Source: Mycteria americana
Taxonomy: Eukaryota > Chordata > Aves > Ciconiiformes > Ciconiidae
DNA length: 64,000 bases
Direction: 5' to 3'
Assembly (NCBI RefSeq): GCF_035582795.1
Contig: NC_134366.1
Span: 3,888,828-3,952,827, forward strand
Each line of letters begins with the position of its first letter. Positions within the stretch are counted from its first letter, which is position 1. The translations under genes and the position numbers were made by a program. Positions 36,641-48,900 of the stretch are shown one piece after another. Below the pieces are notes generated by a model, which saw only the letters and a list, made by a program, of their open reading frames with translations, was not told the origin of the DNA and ran no database searches.

Positions 36641-39600
36641 TTTCCTAAAACAAGTGAGCCCATCTATTGACTCTCTGCCTTTCACAGTCCCAACCTCCCG
36701 CCACTCCTCCTGCTCTACCTATGGCATTTATCTGACCCTAAATAAACAACCTAAACCAGCAGAAAACTGCCCCAACAAAAAAAAAGAAAAAAAAAAAAAG
36801 AAAAGAAACAAAACCACAGACAGAAGACCCCCTCCAAACGCGTAATTTTTTGCTGATCTAATGAGCTGGAAGTGAAGGAGGAGAGAGCAGGAGGAGCACT
36901 TTGCAGCAGCAAGTTGCTAGAGGCTCAGGAATTTCACAAAACTTCACCTATATGTCCATCAGGTAGGTTAAGTAGGATGAACCCGAAGCACAGAGGTGTC
37001 ATCTAGGTGAGGTATTCCGTACCTACAGCTTGGCAAGGGTGTCCTGATCGACTTGTGTGCATCTGTCAGTCAACCAAAAATAAATGTTGCTGTTCTGATG
37101 GAGGATTATAGATCAGCTGGGAAATTAGCGGTGTTACGTTCTGCTACGCTCTATTAGTTTTAGCCCTGGTGCTCAAATCTGTCAAGCATTTATCTGGGGT
37201 AACTGCCTGGCCTTTGTGAGAGTAATAATGAATAACAGCTTTTTACTGTCACAATAATAATGAAGTATTAATGGTGAATTAAGGAACAGAATGAGAGAAA
37301 ATCCAGCCATGCAGCCATTGCTGCCAGTTGGCGTCTAGATAGTCAGATGTGGAAGCGTTAATGTATCTGGGTAAATGAAGGAATGATATAATCACACAGT
37401 GTTTATAGACATAAATCAAGATCAATAAAACCACTGGCTGCATAGATTCTGAGGGTGGATTCAGCAGCTTTAAGACTACAAAACTTAATTTCCTGATCAC
37501 CTGTACCTTTAGCATCCTACTTGTATATCCTAAAAATGCTTCAATCTCTTCCTGTGCCAGTGGTTGCACTGAAGGTACGTACGTGTATTCTAGGAGAAGA
37601 AACATTTAACTGTGTCAAGGACAGAGTAGAAAAGATTAAAAAAAAGACTTTACAAGCAAAAAAACCTCTAACTCGAAATTATCTAATTAATGTTCAATTT
37701 ATAATGGAAAGCCACAAAAAAATCTATAAATCTAGTTGGTATAAGCTCATCTAGAAACAGCCATAAACCTGTATTCCTGGGCTTTTAGATCTTGGTTGCA
37801 CTAGAAAATGTTTCTTCCACATTCCGTAAAGTCGAGCTTCAGTGCTACTGGCCAACATCTGCAGAGCCGGCCAAATCAAGGTCCACACACTAGAAAAAGG
37901 TTTTGAATATAATTTCTGACCCAAGCACTGGATACGCTCACGTCTGGTTAAAACATATGAGCCAAGGAAAATCACTGGGGGGATGAGAAGGGATTTAATC
38001 ACATCTCGCAAACATGGCCGTGTTTTCTCGTGCGTGCCCTTCTGGCATTGACAAGATGCGGCTGAGTCAAATTCTCCTGGCACTATAAATGAGAATAAAC
38101 CCTGTCCCTTAATTCTCAGGTGAAAACAATTCATTTCTTGAAACAAAACTGTGTCTCTGCCTTCATTTTCTTCCTATTTTCCCCTCTGCCAGACCACTAC
38201 ATCAATCATGTTCCTTCACTAAAGACAACCTCTGCTGTTGACTTGTCTCAAACAATCGTGGGATGAACTCGCTGTCAGCAAACACCTTCTGATGTTTGGC
38301 CAGGCTGAACGGTCACCGACCCATCGCATGAACTCACTCACACCCTCTCTCTACATCATTTTTGTTGTTGTCCCGCTTACAGGGAAATGAAGAGGAAAAC
38401 CATAAAAAGAATGAGCACGTAAGCAACGCTGCTGGGGAACAAACGGCTCAGAGGAAGAGCAGTGAAAAATCATACACAGCAGAGAAAGTCTCCCGAGATA
38501 AATGCAAAGATTTAGGGCGGCCAGACAGTAATTGCAGCGTTTGCAAAAGTCAGTGCGCACGCACCGCATTATTTACAGCAAACAACGTGTTCAGTCGACG
38601 CAGCCCGTTCTCTGTTCTATAGGCCGGTGATTTGCTTTTGTTTTGTTCTCTCTCTTATTTGATCAGACTTTCCAAATCATTTTCCCACTGCTCGGGCCTC
38701 TCGTTTGCAGTTTTAGAGGCTGTTACAAGCACTGTTGATATCTGATGTTCTAAAACCGAGACAAGTTAGTTAATTCGGATTAGTCATAACAGGAGTGCTG
38801 TAGTTCCACGGTTGGATAAGCTTTACCCTAGAAGGCAGGTTTCTAGGACACAATATTTCTGAGCACAGGCATCATTTGCTGAGGGCAGTGAAATGTGGGC
38901 TCTTTGGAGGAAGACTGAGGAAAATTGAAACCACTTCTGAGCCTGGCTCCCTGACTTCTGGGATTTGTATAAATGCAAGTGCGTCATCATTTTCTACAGT
39001 CTTCCCTGCTTAATACCCACAAAATATCCTCCTGGTTGGCCAGGATTTGTTCCGCAGCATGCAAGTGATGCGTGGGTATCCCGCAGGAAGCAGCCCTCTT
39101 GATCAGACCATACAGAGGCCTTAACTGACGTGGAAGCACGATGCGAAAGTTTCACTCTGTTCCTATTCAGATTTTGGGTTGCAGAAGCAACTTTTGGAAG
39201 AAAAGATACGGTGAAATATCGATGTGGAATAACAGTACTTTTGCGGGAAATCAAGAGACTAGTATAGTTTCTGTACTCAAGTCATTTTTTTTTTCCCCAA
39301 GAAAATCTATTTGTGAGTGGTTTAACCCGTGTTATCTCATTGTTCAGGCCATATTGCTCATGCGTATTGCTCACGTCTTTATTAAGACAAGTCACTCCGT
39401 AAACCTGATGCAAGGCTGCTCCTTTTTCCCCATCAGCAAAGGTATTAACTGGGTAGCAGATGACTCACCTTCTCCTGCTGCACCGCTCCCAGTGTACATC
39501 TGTGATACCATCATCGCCAGATGCTCATCTCCTGAGTCCAGCTCCAAATAATCCTAAAATTGAATTAAAGTCTATAAGATTTTTAAAGTAAAGAAGGTTG

Positions 39601-42375
39601 GGGTGCTTTTCTTTTATGTTTTTTAAGGATTCATATTTTTGCTCTATTCTCCCATTGTGAGATCTAGGAATTACCTTTGTTTCAGAAAGCAAGCTGGGAT
39701 TTCCCCAGGTTTCCTATTATTCCAGAATTTCGAACCTTAAAACCTCATATATTTCACAGGTCATGATCACAGTGCTCAAAATAAGCTATGTAAGCTCTTT
39801 CATCTCTCTAAATACTGGACGAAGAACTGTCTAATTTTCAGACCACCTCTCATGTAGCTGCTAAGGAGAGGAAAAATCAAATGACTGTTTGACAGAATGG
39901 ATCTTTCTGATAAGGACCGCCTGGGATTTAGGTTTTCTGGACTGAAATGGATTGGGCTGTGTGGACAACATGCAGGTTGGGACGAAGGCTGGGCTGGAAA
40001 GGGATGCTGCTGGAGGGAAGGCAGTCTCTTCACCTCTCATCCCTGCCACCCCCATAAACTCTGCCTGGGGATGTACGTGCATGCAGTGTAGCTCGCTAAA
40101 TGCATTGTACTATCCCTCACGGTAAAGTACACAGATACTTCTTATAGGCAAGTGCTCCAGGGACACTCAGAAGCTGCTATTTTCTCTGTCTCATCAGTGA
40201 AGGCCTGTAGGTGCCTGCCAATGGATGCGTGCCCGAAACCTGTAGGCGTGTTTGGGACAGGTTTAATCTAGCTAAGCAGGGTACAAGAGTAAAGGTGGTT
40301 TGGTGGCACAGCCTTTCGGTGCGATACGGCAACACCCAGAGTCCCTGGTGGGTTTATGTGGTCTGTACCGAAGGCAACATTGCTCTGTTCCCACGGTAAA
40401 CTACAGCTGTGTTGGAAGATACACACTTCACCTACGCATGTTGCAATCCAGCCTCTAACAGCCGTGAAGCCACACGCCGGGTATGCACCGAATGCCCCAA
40501 CACGCTCTCAACGCTGGGTACCCAGCGACGTGTGCTGTTTGACAGGAGGAAGAGATGCCATCGCAAACGTTGCATCCCTCGGGACCGAACGCGGACAGGC
40601 GGGCATGAAGCAGAGGCAGGGCGTGCAGTACCACCACTGCTGCTCTCTCGCTGGATGTGCAGGGTGCGCTACACCAGGTAGTATCGGCGTAGGTGCCACA
40701 GTCCCTCTTCCTGTGTTAAAACCTGGCCCTAGGATTCATTAAACAGTGGTGTATAAGGAGGGATTTTAGCTCTGATGTTCCCAGCTGATGCTGTCAGACT
40801 TAAATTCCCCCTGTAATTATAACTGGCCACTTTCGATATGTTGGTTTTTTTTTTTTTTTTTAATTTGCAGGTCACCATTCCTGTGCATTCAGCATGACTG
40901 TGCTACAAGCAGGGTGTATTTATGTGGTGGATGATGTTATTTCTCGAAAGGGCTAATCCTAGAGATCCTCAGGGGAAAAAGGTTCTTTGAACAGTATAAA
41001 ACTGAGTATTTGCCTACTGCTAATTAGGCAAATATAACCTCCAGTTTGAATCTTCTCAGAGACTGGGAAGAAGAAAAATACCCTGAAAGCAGGTAGGAAA
41101 GGGTTAACAAATGAAACACAGGCTGTGAAATTGAAATATTCTTTCCGGCTCGGAGGTGGTAGGCAAAAGCGCTCATCAAGCATGGAGTCTCTTTATCTGC
41201 TACCTGACAGTGCCACAGGGGACAGGGAGATGCCTGCGAACCAAGGTCATTGCCTCCCTCTTTGAAGTAATGCATTACTCCATACTGGCACAGACGTAAA
41301 AGCTGGACCTCCAGCACAGCCAAACTGATCGAGTGACACAAGTCAGGCAAAAAAGCATGGAAAAAGGCAGAAGTATCAACACCCAAATCCTCAGCTACTG
41401 AGAGCTAAAAGGGATGAGGAAATTATCCGGCCTGACCTCCTTTGTGATTGGATTTTGTCCCCAATTATTTCTCCATAGAGTCTGATAACTTGTCATTTAA
41501 AAGGGAACTAGAAGTCAGTAACCTATGGATGGTAGGTAAATTAAAACTCCCCCTTTTTCAGTTGGGAATCAGAGGAGAAAATTAAACATTTTTTAGGATC
41601 AAATCCTGCATGAATTATGCACCCACTTACCCAATGGACTAGATGGACGTATACAAACCAGTAAAGTAAAGAGGGCCAGACACTGGTGTGAACGCTTGTC
41701 TGTGGGTGTCTATACTGTTCAGTTGCTGGCACTGCTCTTGGTATGGCATTGGCTTCTGCTGAGTGACCCAGGCATGGTCTGAGAAGGTCATGGGCCAGCA
41801 GCTCTTCCTGGCCAGCAGAAGGAAGAAGCCACCCTGGCCTGGGGAAGCAGAACAGGAGCAGGGTTCAGCTGTATCAGCAGGAGTCCTGACATGGCTTTTG
41901 ATCTCCGGTCAGAGGATGAGCCCTGACCTTCTTTATTTACAGGTCTAGATATAGTCAATTAGCTTATTTGTGAGCCAAAAAAATGCTCGAGCTTTTAAAC
42001 TACCTCCTGTCAATGCTTTTTAGATGCCACAGCATCGCCTGAGGAGGAGGAGCAATGAGGGCTCTTTGGAGGAAGAACTGTCATAACATTTATCCAGAGC
42101 TGAGTGTCCTGTTAGTTCCCAAGAAATAGCAAAGCTCTCCAATATTAAGCAGATGTCATCTTTTAAAGTCTGCAGATGCTGTCACTTACAATGAAGGGGG
42201 AGAGGGAACAGGGAGAGGGAGGCTCTGTGTTAAGGAACACAAAGCTGCAACCAGCTCCCTCGCAGCCTCCACTAACTCCCGGTCAGCTTGAGAGGCTCCT
42301 AGCCTAAATGTCTGGTCTTAAATGTTAATATAGCATGACAAGAGGATGTAAAGAACAAGAGGAGGCTTTCATCAG
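36641..42375. other. Intergenic, NKTR-SEC22C interval, middle part
   Basis: No gene recognised. An A-rich stretch lies at about 36,776-36,805 next to the CR1 fragment, and a 17-T run lies at 40,845-40,861. Several open frames of 90-136 codons (for example 39,141-39,551 plus and 37,751-38,146 minus) show no familiar domain and are about what chance would give over this length. Confidence 0.55.
40845..40861 (+). repeat. T homopolymer (17 T)
   Basis: Run of 17 thymines followed by aatttgcag. It resembles a polypyrimidine/acceptor signal, but no exon is evident after it. Confidence 0.9.
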
Positions 42376-42645
42376 TGTCTTTCATGCACCACTAAGCTCT
42401 ACAACCTCCTCCCTTCCCCTCAAGAAGGGGCTTTAGCTGCCTGTGCCGGAGGAAGCTCTGATAACGGTTCAGCCGTAGCCTTGGGTCAGCCTGCTGTGAC
42501 ATGAGTGTGTGAGGAGCTGCTGAGATACGGCAAAGGGTCTCCTTCCTGTATTTCAGGAGCTGCATTTAAGCTCGTGCCCTTGCCTGAGTGGTGCTTGAGG
42601 TTTGTCCATGCCCTGCTTTGTACCTTGCTGATCCTGACCTGCTGA
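42376..42645 (+). repeat. Left terminal direct repeat of the LTR-like element
   Basis: It shares with the right copy, in the same order, the blocks tgtc..., caccaa/caccac, acaacctc-tccc, ctttagctgc, agc-gta-ccttgg-tcag, gctgtga, gagctgc, gcccttg, ttgcctgag and ccctgc. Identity is roughly two-thirds by eye, and the exact right end is uncertain. Confidence 0.5.
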
Positions 42646-43818
42646 GTTGGCTTCCTAGACCTGCCTTGATGCTACGGACTTGTCTGGCATCTGCTGGACT
42701 CTTGGCTGGACTTGGTCACTCTCACTGGACCTGCTCTGCTCTCCTTGCTTGAGTGCTGTGGGACCAAGCTCATGCTGGGAGGCTGCTGCCACCCTCAGCT
42801 CTTGGTTTCCCATCTGCTGTGGGGCAGCCCCACTCCAGCTGCATCTCCACAGCTCCTGGCTGACCTCCAAACCCTGCAGGGGACTCTGGCCAGCCTACAG
42901 AGGCAGGTCTTGGCCTTGCAGGCTTCTCCGACACCTCTGCAGCCACAGGGGTCCCTATCCCTCCACCCCTGAACCGCTCAGTGGGGACTGGACAAGGCTA
43001 TGTGGTTTACTGGTCAGATGCGACTAATCTTGGCCACCTATTCAGCAGATTTTAGTTGTTCAATTAAAATAATGTCCCAGATCTCAGACAGGGTCCCGGA
43101 TCGGGTCGTTTGCTATACTGAACGTCAAAACCCCATACTAAAGGACCCTGAAACTGGTCACTGCTCTGGCTCAGTTTTTGGGGCTATCACAACCTATATG
43201 GCTGTGGCTAAGGCTGGAGCCCCACCTCACAGTATCCCTCACTATCACCCCATAGGGTGGGTGCACCACCCAAACCGCTGCTCTGGTGGACCTGGGGCAT
43301 CCCATAATTTTGTTGCCTCTTGAGTTTTCCAACAAAACCTGGATGTCTACCCAGCCCTGAGCCACCCCAATGACTGCCACTGCTCTTGGTGGGAGGAGCA
43401 CCCAAAGGGTGCCCATGAGACCATTCTCCTCCGGGTCACTGCGGCACCTGAATGCTCAGACTCTGTCCTGCCCTGTCCTGCCCTCCCAGGACCATGCCTC
43501 TGCCCCAGGCACAGGATTCCTCTCCCTCAGCCACAGTCCCAGATGAATGCAGTGACTGCCAACCTCTTCGAAGAGGACAGAAACACTGCCACCTCACTGC
43601 CTGTACGGTTGCCCCATCGGTTTGATCCCAGCAAAGGAAGAGTCTGTTGGGAGCATCTACACAGTGTTGCAGCCTGAATTGGTGGCCCTTGAACACCTCA
43701 AGGTGAATCCGGCATGTGGGGGATGGTGTCTGCACACTGGGCATTTCACAACACCTGCCTCTCCAAAGCTGGACCTTTGTAAGGTGTGGGGACAAACAGT
43801 GATGGGAAGGGAGGCGGC

Positions 43819-44120
43819 TGTCACAGCGCTGAGTGCACCAACAGGTTCTGCAACCTCTTCCCGGCCCCTCCTTGGACTTTAGCTGCTGGTGCTCAGGGTC
43901 AGCCCTGATGCAGGGCAGCTGTAACCTTGGATCAGGTTGCTGTGATCCAGCTAAGTTGGAAGAAAGAGCTATGAGAAGTCCTGTCTGGTGTCTTTGCCCA
44001 TGAACCCTCTGACCCTGGGCTTGAGAGCTGCGTTGCAACACAAGCCCTTGCCCTTGGTCCTTGCCTGAGCTGGGGTGCAGGTATAGCTCTGCCCTGCCCT
44101 GCCTTGCCGAGCAGTTCTTG
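43819..44120 (+). repeat. Right terminal direct repeat of the LTR-like element
   Basis: It begins TGTCACAGCGCTGAG after a purine tract and repeats, collinearly, the blocks of the left copy. Both copies are too diverged to read target-site duplications with confidence. Confidence 0.5.
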
Positions 44121-45504
44121 CAGCCTCCTGGCAGAGGGAAGGAGGAAGATGGAGGTCAGCGTAATATAATAAAAGTAAAGGCTTATTCCCATTCTGCTCA
44201 TTTAAGTAAGTATTAAAATGGTGGGATTCTTTGCCGGTGTAAATGCATAATTGATTATTAATTCCCTTTGCAGAGGCATTGTGTCCTTTAGTCCCTGCTT
44301 CACGTGGACCACAAATGGAGTACAGAATGAAACCGTGTGGATGGGGCTACATTTAGCAGAAAGCACATCTGGCTTATTGTTTATGCTGCTCGGGCTTTTA
44401 AAAGTCGAAGTACGTAGGGCTCCCTGCTGATAAAAATATTCCAGGTCGCTGCTTGACTCAAGGGTGAATGCAATGTGAAACCTCCTCAAAGCGGTGGGCA
44501 GTATCGGCTTAAAACACGCTCGCCGTCCCCTTGCCCCGCTGCTTCGGTTGCACCAACGTGCCCGTGGGGCTCTGCTCTGAACTGGGGCAGGGAACTGACA
44601 GCTTTTACAGAGAAGTAGGTGCATCACCTCTTTTTTCTTCCTCCGCTCTCTGATCTTTCTCACGGCTGTCCTCACCAAAACCATCATGTCGGTGCAGGAC
44701 AGGAACGAACAGCGGGGTGCGGGAAGACTTCAAGCCAGTTGTGTCACTTTTACATCATGTGAACCCTGGGCAGAAAGTTAAAAGCTACTGCGAGCTGCCT
44801 CGAGGATTAAGCTGCTTTCTTTGTCCTCGGCGTATTAGCTGGGGAGTGAACGCAGAGGAAGCACGGAGTATATGGACTTGTCCAGGGTAAAGCAGACAGT
44901 GGGGGTGAGACACTCTGTGCAGCTCGTGCCTTCATGTTATAGTGTCCTTGGACCTTCCCCTGATGTGACGTTACTGGTTATTGATGAGGTCAGGTTGTTC
45001 CTCTGAACGGACTGAGCTGATCCTGTCTGATGACTCTGATGTTTCTGAGTAACAAAATAAGCTGTGAAGTGTGCAAAGAGAACTAAGGAATCGCACTTTT
45101 TTGACAAGACTCCAAGCTATATTATACCCAATCGGTATTTTCCGTGAACCATTCAGTTTTAAACCATTGGTTTAAAATGTAATGATTGCATAATTATTTA
45201 TTTGATGTCTTTCAAAGTTCGCTATATGTCACTTTGAACATTTTGCTACGAGCAAGGTAAAAATGAGATGGGGCTGGATCTACAGAATGAATTTATCTGG
45301 CGATTATTATTCTTGAGGGAATAAACCCGATTTGTTAAACTGGGAGGTAGTTGTTGTAGGCTATGTAGGAGCAAGGGAAATAATCTGTATGTAAATCACG
45401 ATAACATCAGAAACACACATGGGAAACTCAGGTTAAATCCATAATTAAAAAAACCCAAAACATATGCAAGAAGGTCAGTATGTATTTCCATATTTCAATA
45501 TAAA

Positions 45505-45700
45505 TACAGAGGAAGAAGAGGCGGTTCTTCATGCTACAGACAACTGAACTGTAGAATTCCTTGCCAGAGGTTGAGGATGCAGAAAGTTTACCTGGATTAA
45601 AAGGGAAATTAAGACAGGATTTTAGATCTGTTGAGGATTACCAAGTAGACAAACCACATCAGGTTAATTAAATTCTCCGAGATGAAAGTAGTTGGAAACT
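45505..45700 (+). mobile_element. Old CR1/L3-like LINE tail
   Basis: The phrases gtagaattccttgccagagg, ttgaggatgcagaaagttta and cctggattaaaagggaaatta correspond in order to the remembered 3' region of ancient CR1/L3 LINEs ('gtggaattccttgccacagg ... gttgtggatgc ... aagtttacatgggttcaaaa'). The copy is strongly diverged and in plus orientation, and its limits are approximate. Confidence 0.55.
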
Positions 45701-45856
45701 GTAGTTGGTGGGGGAAGTACCACTTATTCTTTCTTTGACATCTGCTTACGGACACTTTTGGGAACAGGGCAGTGGACTACTTGTGCTTTCGGTCTGAATC
45801 AGTATCCCTGTTCCTCTGCCTTTCCGATATTATTTATTTATTAACAAGAAACCATT

Positions 45857-45946
45857 AACATGAATATGACAAAGCTGAATTGGCTCTTCATGAATATGAC
45901 ATGAATAACATATAACATGAATATGACAGAGCTTTATTGGCTCTTC
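45857..45946 (+). repeat. 33-bp direct duplication
   Basis: The block starting aacatgaatatgac and ending ggctcttc occurs at 45,857-45,889 and again, with three differences, at 45,914-45,946. Partial copies of catgaatatgac lie between them. This is a local tandem duplication with a period of 57 bp. Confidence 0.9.
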
Positions 45947-48900
45947 TCACATTATGTTTAAAACAAACACTATATCCTGAGAAAGTTTATACAAGCCAAC
46001 ATTACATTTCTTAAATGCATGTGACGGGATGCATTCAGTTCAGTGAGAGTAGTCAGACAAATAAACCTTTCATGTGTTCATCAAATGCTCACAAAATTAA
46101 GGATTTAGATTACAAATTATGACATGTTCTTCTACAATAATGTAGAGTAAATAGAAGGCTTTACCTCCTGTTACAATATTAAATAAGCTATTCTAGAAGT
46201 TAACAAATCTACTTTCCAAATTCCTAGGAAATGAAAATTTAAGACTTTGTTCTTACATTCCTCCATCACGGATGTTTTGGGAAGTCATGAAATGAGCATT
46301 ACCATGTGATTCAGAGACTGGCTTTACTACGTGTTTCTACTTGTCTGAATGTAGTGCTCATCCAGTGTCTTACGCTGACGTGTTGGTAATGCAAAATGTT
46401 TAATGATGTCTCTCATGACAGCCTGTCACCCTGCTGACACTGTGGGAGAGAAATGGGGCAGCTACGGAAGAAACACTGGCTACAGACCAGGGTCTTGAGC
46501 TACCTTGCCTTGCCAGCCATTATCAGAGGAGCATCATGATCACTGTCTTGGGTAAGGTATCAAATCTCCATTCAGAAAACGACTAATCCCCTCAAACATA
46601 TTTTCACTGAAGCTGTGATTACTGGACATGTGTAAAATTGAGCATAATCTTACACATACTTTCCCATTTTGCAAATGGTTCAGATTCACTATTTCCATAT
46701 GTAAGATCTACAACAGTGGTTTACCTCCAGTATTCATACACACACAAGGTGTATCCACATACCATAAATAAGTGGTTGTGAAAGGCATAAAGACTGTATG
46801 CCCTTCTCTTTCAGATTAGGGCATACCTTTTTTTGTAAGCAGAGCACTGTGCTATCAGTTGGGTAATTAATTCACAATTGCTTACCTTGGAACCAGCATT
46901 GTGGCCCTCTAAAACCAGGATTTGTGTCCAGCACTCTTGCTCACTCAGGAAGTATTGGTGAGGACATTTGAGCTCTAACAAGCTATTATCTCTATTTTCT
47001 TTTTACCATCACCGTCAAATGCCAACTTATATTCATCCAGAAAGCTGTCAATGGTTTTGCATGTCAGTGTGTTTTCTTCTATTTTAATTTAAACCTCTTA
47101 GTGAAAGTTTCAGTATTTGCCATGCTCTGTTCTTTCCCAGTCATGGCTAGGATCATTAAATCATAAGAAAATCCTGAAGGCATGCAATCTAATAAAGCAG
47201 TCCTTTGTTTTGTGGCTGGCATGGTAATTCAAACAGAAGGTCAGTCAAAAAATCATGCTTTTCTGAATGCCATAGGGAAATGATTGGATGAGTACCCTGC
47301 CTCTTTCTAACCACCATGCCACAGCAATAAGAAGTGAATCTGCATTTAATGCAAGAGATGAAAGTGTAAAAACTCATCCAGTGAAATAACAGCCAGTTAT
47401 TTTCACAGCTAGGCACTGCTCATGTTGGCTGGCACTTCCACAGCTTCCTGGGGATTTAGGGACTACTGCATGATTTTGTATAATCCACTTGGCTGGGCTG
47501 CCTGCCCCTGAATGTGCCATGTCTAATGTATGCTAACCCCACCCCGTATCACCTTGCAGAAGGAAACCTTAAAATATATTCAATTTACCTGCTTTGTTAC
47601 CTCTTATCAATGTGACCACCTTCTGTCACCTCGCATTCACCCCTGTAAACTGGCCCGGCTACACGGCAAACCAGGAGCTGCTCTGATTTCAGACTGTGCC
47701 CTGGGTTTGGTTGTTTTGGGGGTTTGTTTTTTTTTTTTTTCCCAATATCTTTAAGTTACTTCACGCATGAAGTGGAAAAAATTGAATAGTCTGAGTAGCG
47801 GTAAGTAGTTTTCTGTCTGGTTTGTTTTTGCTAACCGTTGCTATCACTACCTCTCAGCTGGCAGGTAAAACAACTCTTCAACAACTGAGGGTTTCATGCG
47901 TTGTCAATGTGGTGGTTAACACAAAAAGAGTCTTCAAACACTCTAGTATTCAGTGGTGGATGATTATTTTTTTTATTTTTGCCCCAAATACTGGTTTATG
48001 CTTTAGTCTATAGTTTTGTCTTTGACATGAGGATGTGCTGCTTCAAAATGGAAGCAAATATTGGCTTCGGATTCCCTGGCAAAGCTGCTCATACAGGATA
48101 CAGATCATCTCAGCTTATCTGGTTCAAGCCTGTCTGCACGTAACATTGTTTTCTTTGGAAATTCAGTATTGTTGCTCTGTGCCTCATTGTTCGCATTTCT
48201 TACAGCTGGAGTTGTGGCAAAAGAAAAACCAGCTTTTTGTTTCTTTTCTCTTCAGCACCAGTGAGTAGATCACTGCTGATGCAGATCGAAACATTTTTTC
48301 CTTATAATTGTTTGGACTCAGCCTTCAAACTTCTTGTCCCAGATCCAGTGCCTACTGCAAAAAGGAACAATGTTGGGTGACTGGTAGCAGACTGGTGGAG
48401 CAACTGGAAAGATATGGAGCATTCGGTGGTCAGTGCAGCCTTACTGACAGAGTGGTAGTGCTTCAGCATTCTTACTAGTTGGGGTCCTCATTTCCTCTGA
48501 CAGCAGGTACTGGGAAAGAACAGCAGTGGCTCTGCCTACAAGAAGTTGCAAAGCGTTGCCTGGAGGAACCCGTATCTCCCAATCTGAGCCACTCTTGTGG
48601 TACAACTCGGTGTAGTCAGTAAGATGGAGCCCTGCAAAGCGCTGGCTGTCATTCATTGGGATGCTGCTAAGCTACAATAACATAAGGAGTTCGTTTCCAA
48701 ATATACAATGAATTTGTAGATCAACCCTCCAGTCTCTGTAAAGGACAGGGACCTTGCATTTTGTACTGTACTAGGAGAAATGGGTAGCAGGAAGGTTTTA
48801 GTTGCTAAGATAAGCATTATCAAACCTAATCTCTGCTGTGCAGTGCTAACCATCTGACACAACTTCTGTCTGCTTATCCCTCCTGGGCCAGTAGCAATTC

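Larger units (their letters stand above)
42376..44120 (+). mobile_element. Decayed LTR-retrotransposon-like element (about 1.75 kb)
   Basis: A block richer in GC than its surroundings is bounded by two diverged direct repeats (about 42,376-42,645 and 43,819-44,120), both beginning TGTC. A purine-rich tract (gatgggaagggaggcgg, 43,801-43,817) sits directly before the right repeat, as a polypurine tract should. Inside, one plus frame (about 42,840-42,935) encodes a leucine-heptad segment (ADLQTLQGTLASLQRQVLAL). The neighbouring frame then reads a PEPLSGDW...GLL.RC motif (about 42,967-43,024), which recalls the capsid start of Ty3/Gypsy-type Gag proteins. The shift between frames and further stops show that it is dead. 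No protease, RT or integrase was seen, so it is either non-autonomous or internally deleted. Endogenous-retrovirus origin is an alternative. Confidence 0.5.

Noticed and set aside
37751-38146. 131-codon minus-strand open frame
   Set aside because: No recognisable domain, no CpG island or splice context; chance expectation.
39141-39551. 136-codon plus-strand open frame
   Set aside because: No homology or splice/promoter context; about one open frame of this length is expected by chance in 64 kb.
40356-40742. 128-codon plus-strand open frame with overlapping 90-codon frame
   Set aside because: Locally GC-richer sequence with overlapping frames on both strands; no motif recognised.
43436-44041. 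201-codon minus-strand open frame
   Set aside because: Lies inside the LTR-like element; the translation has no recognised domain and the sense-strand signals point the other way.
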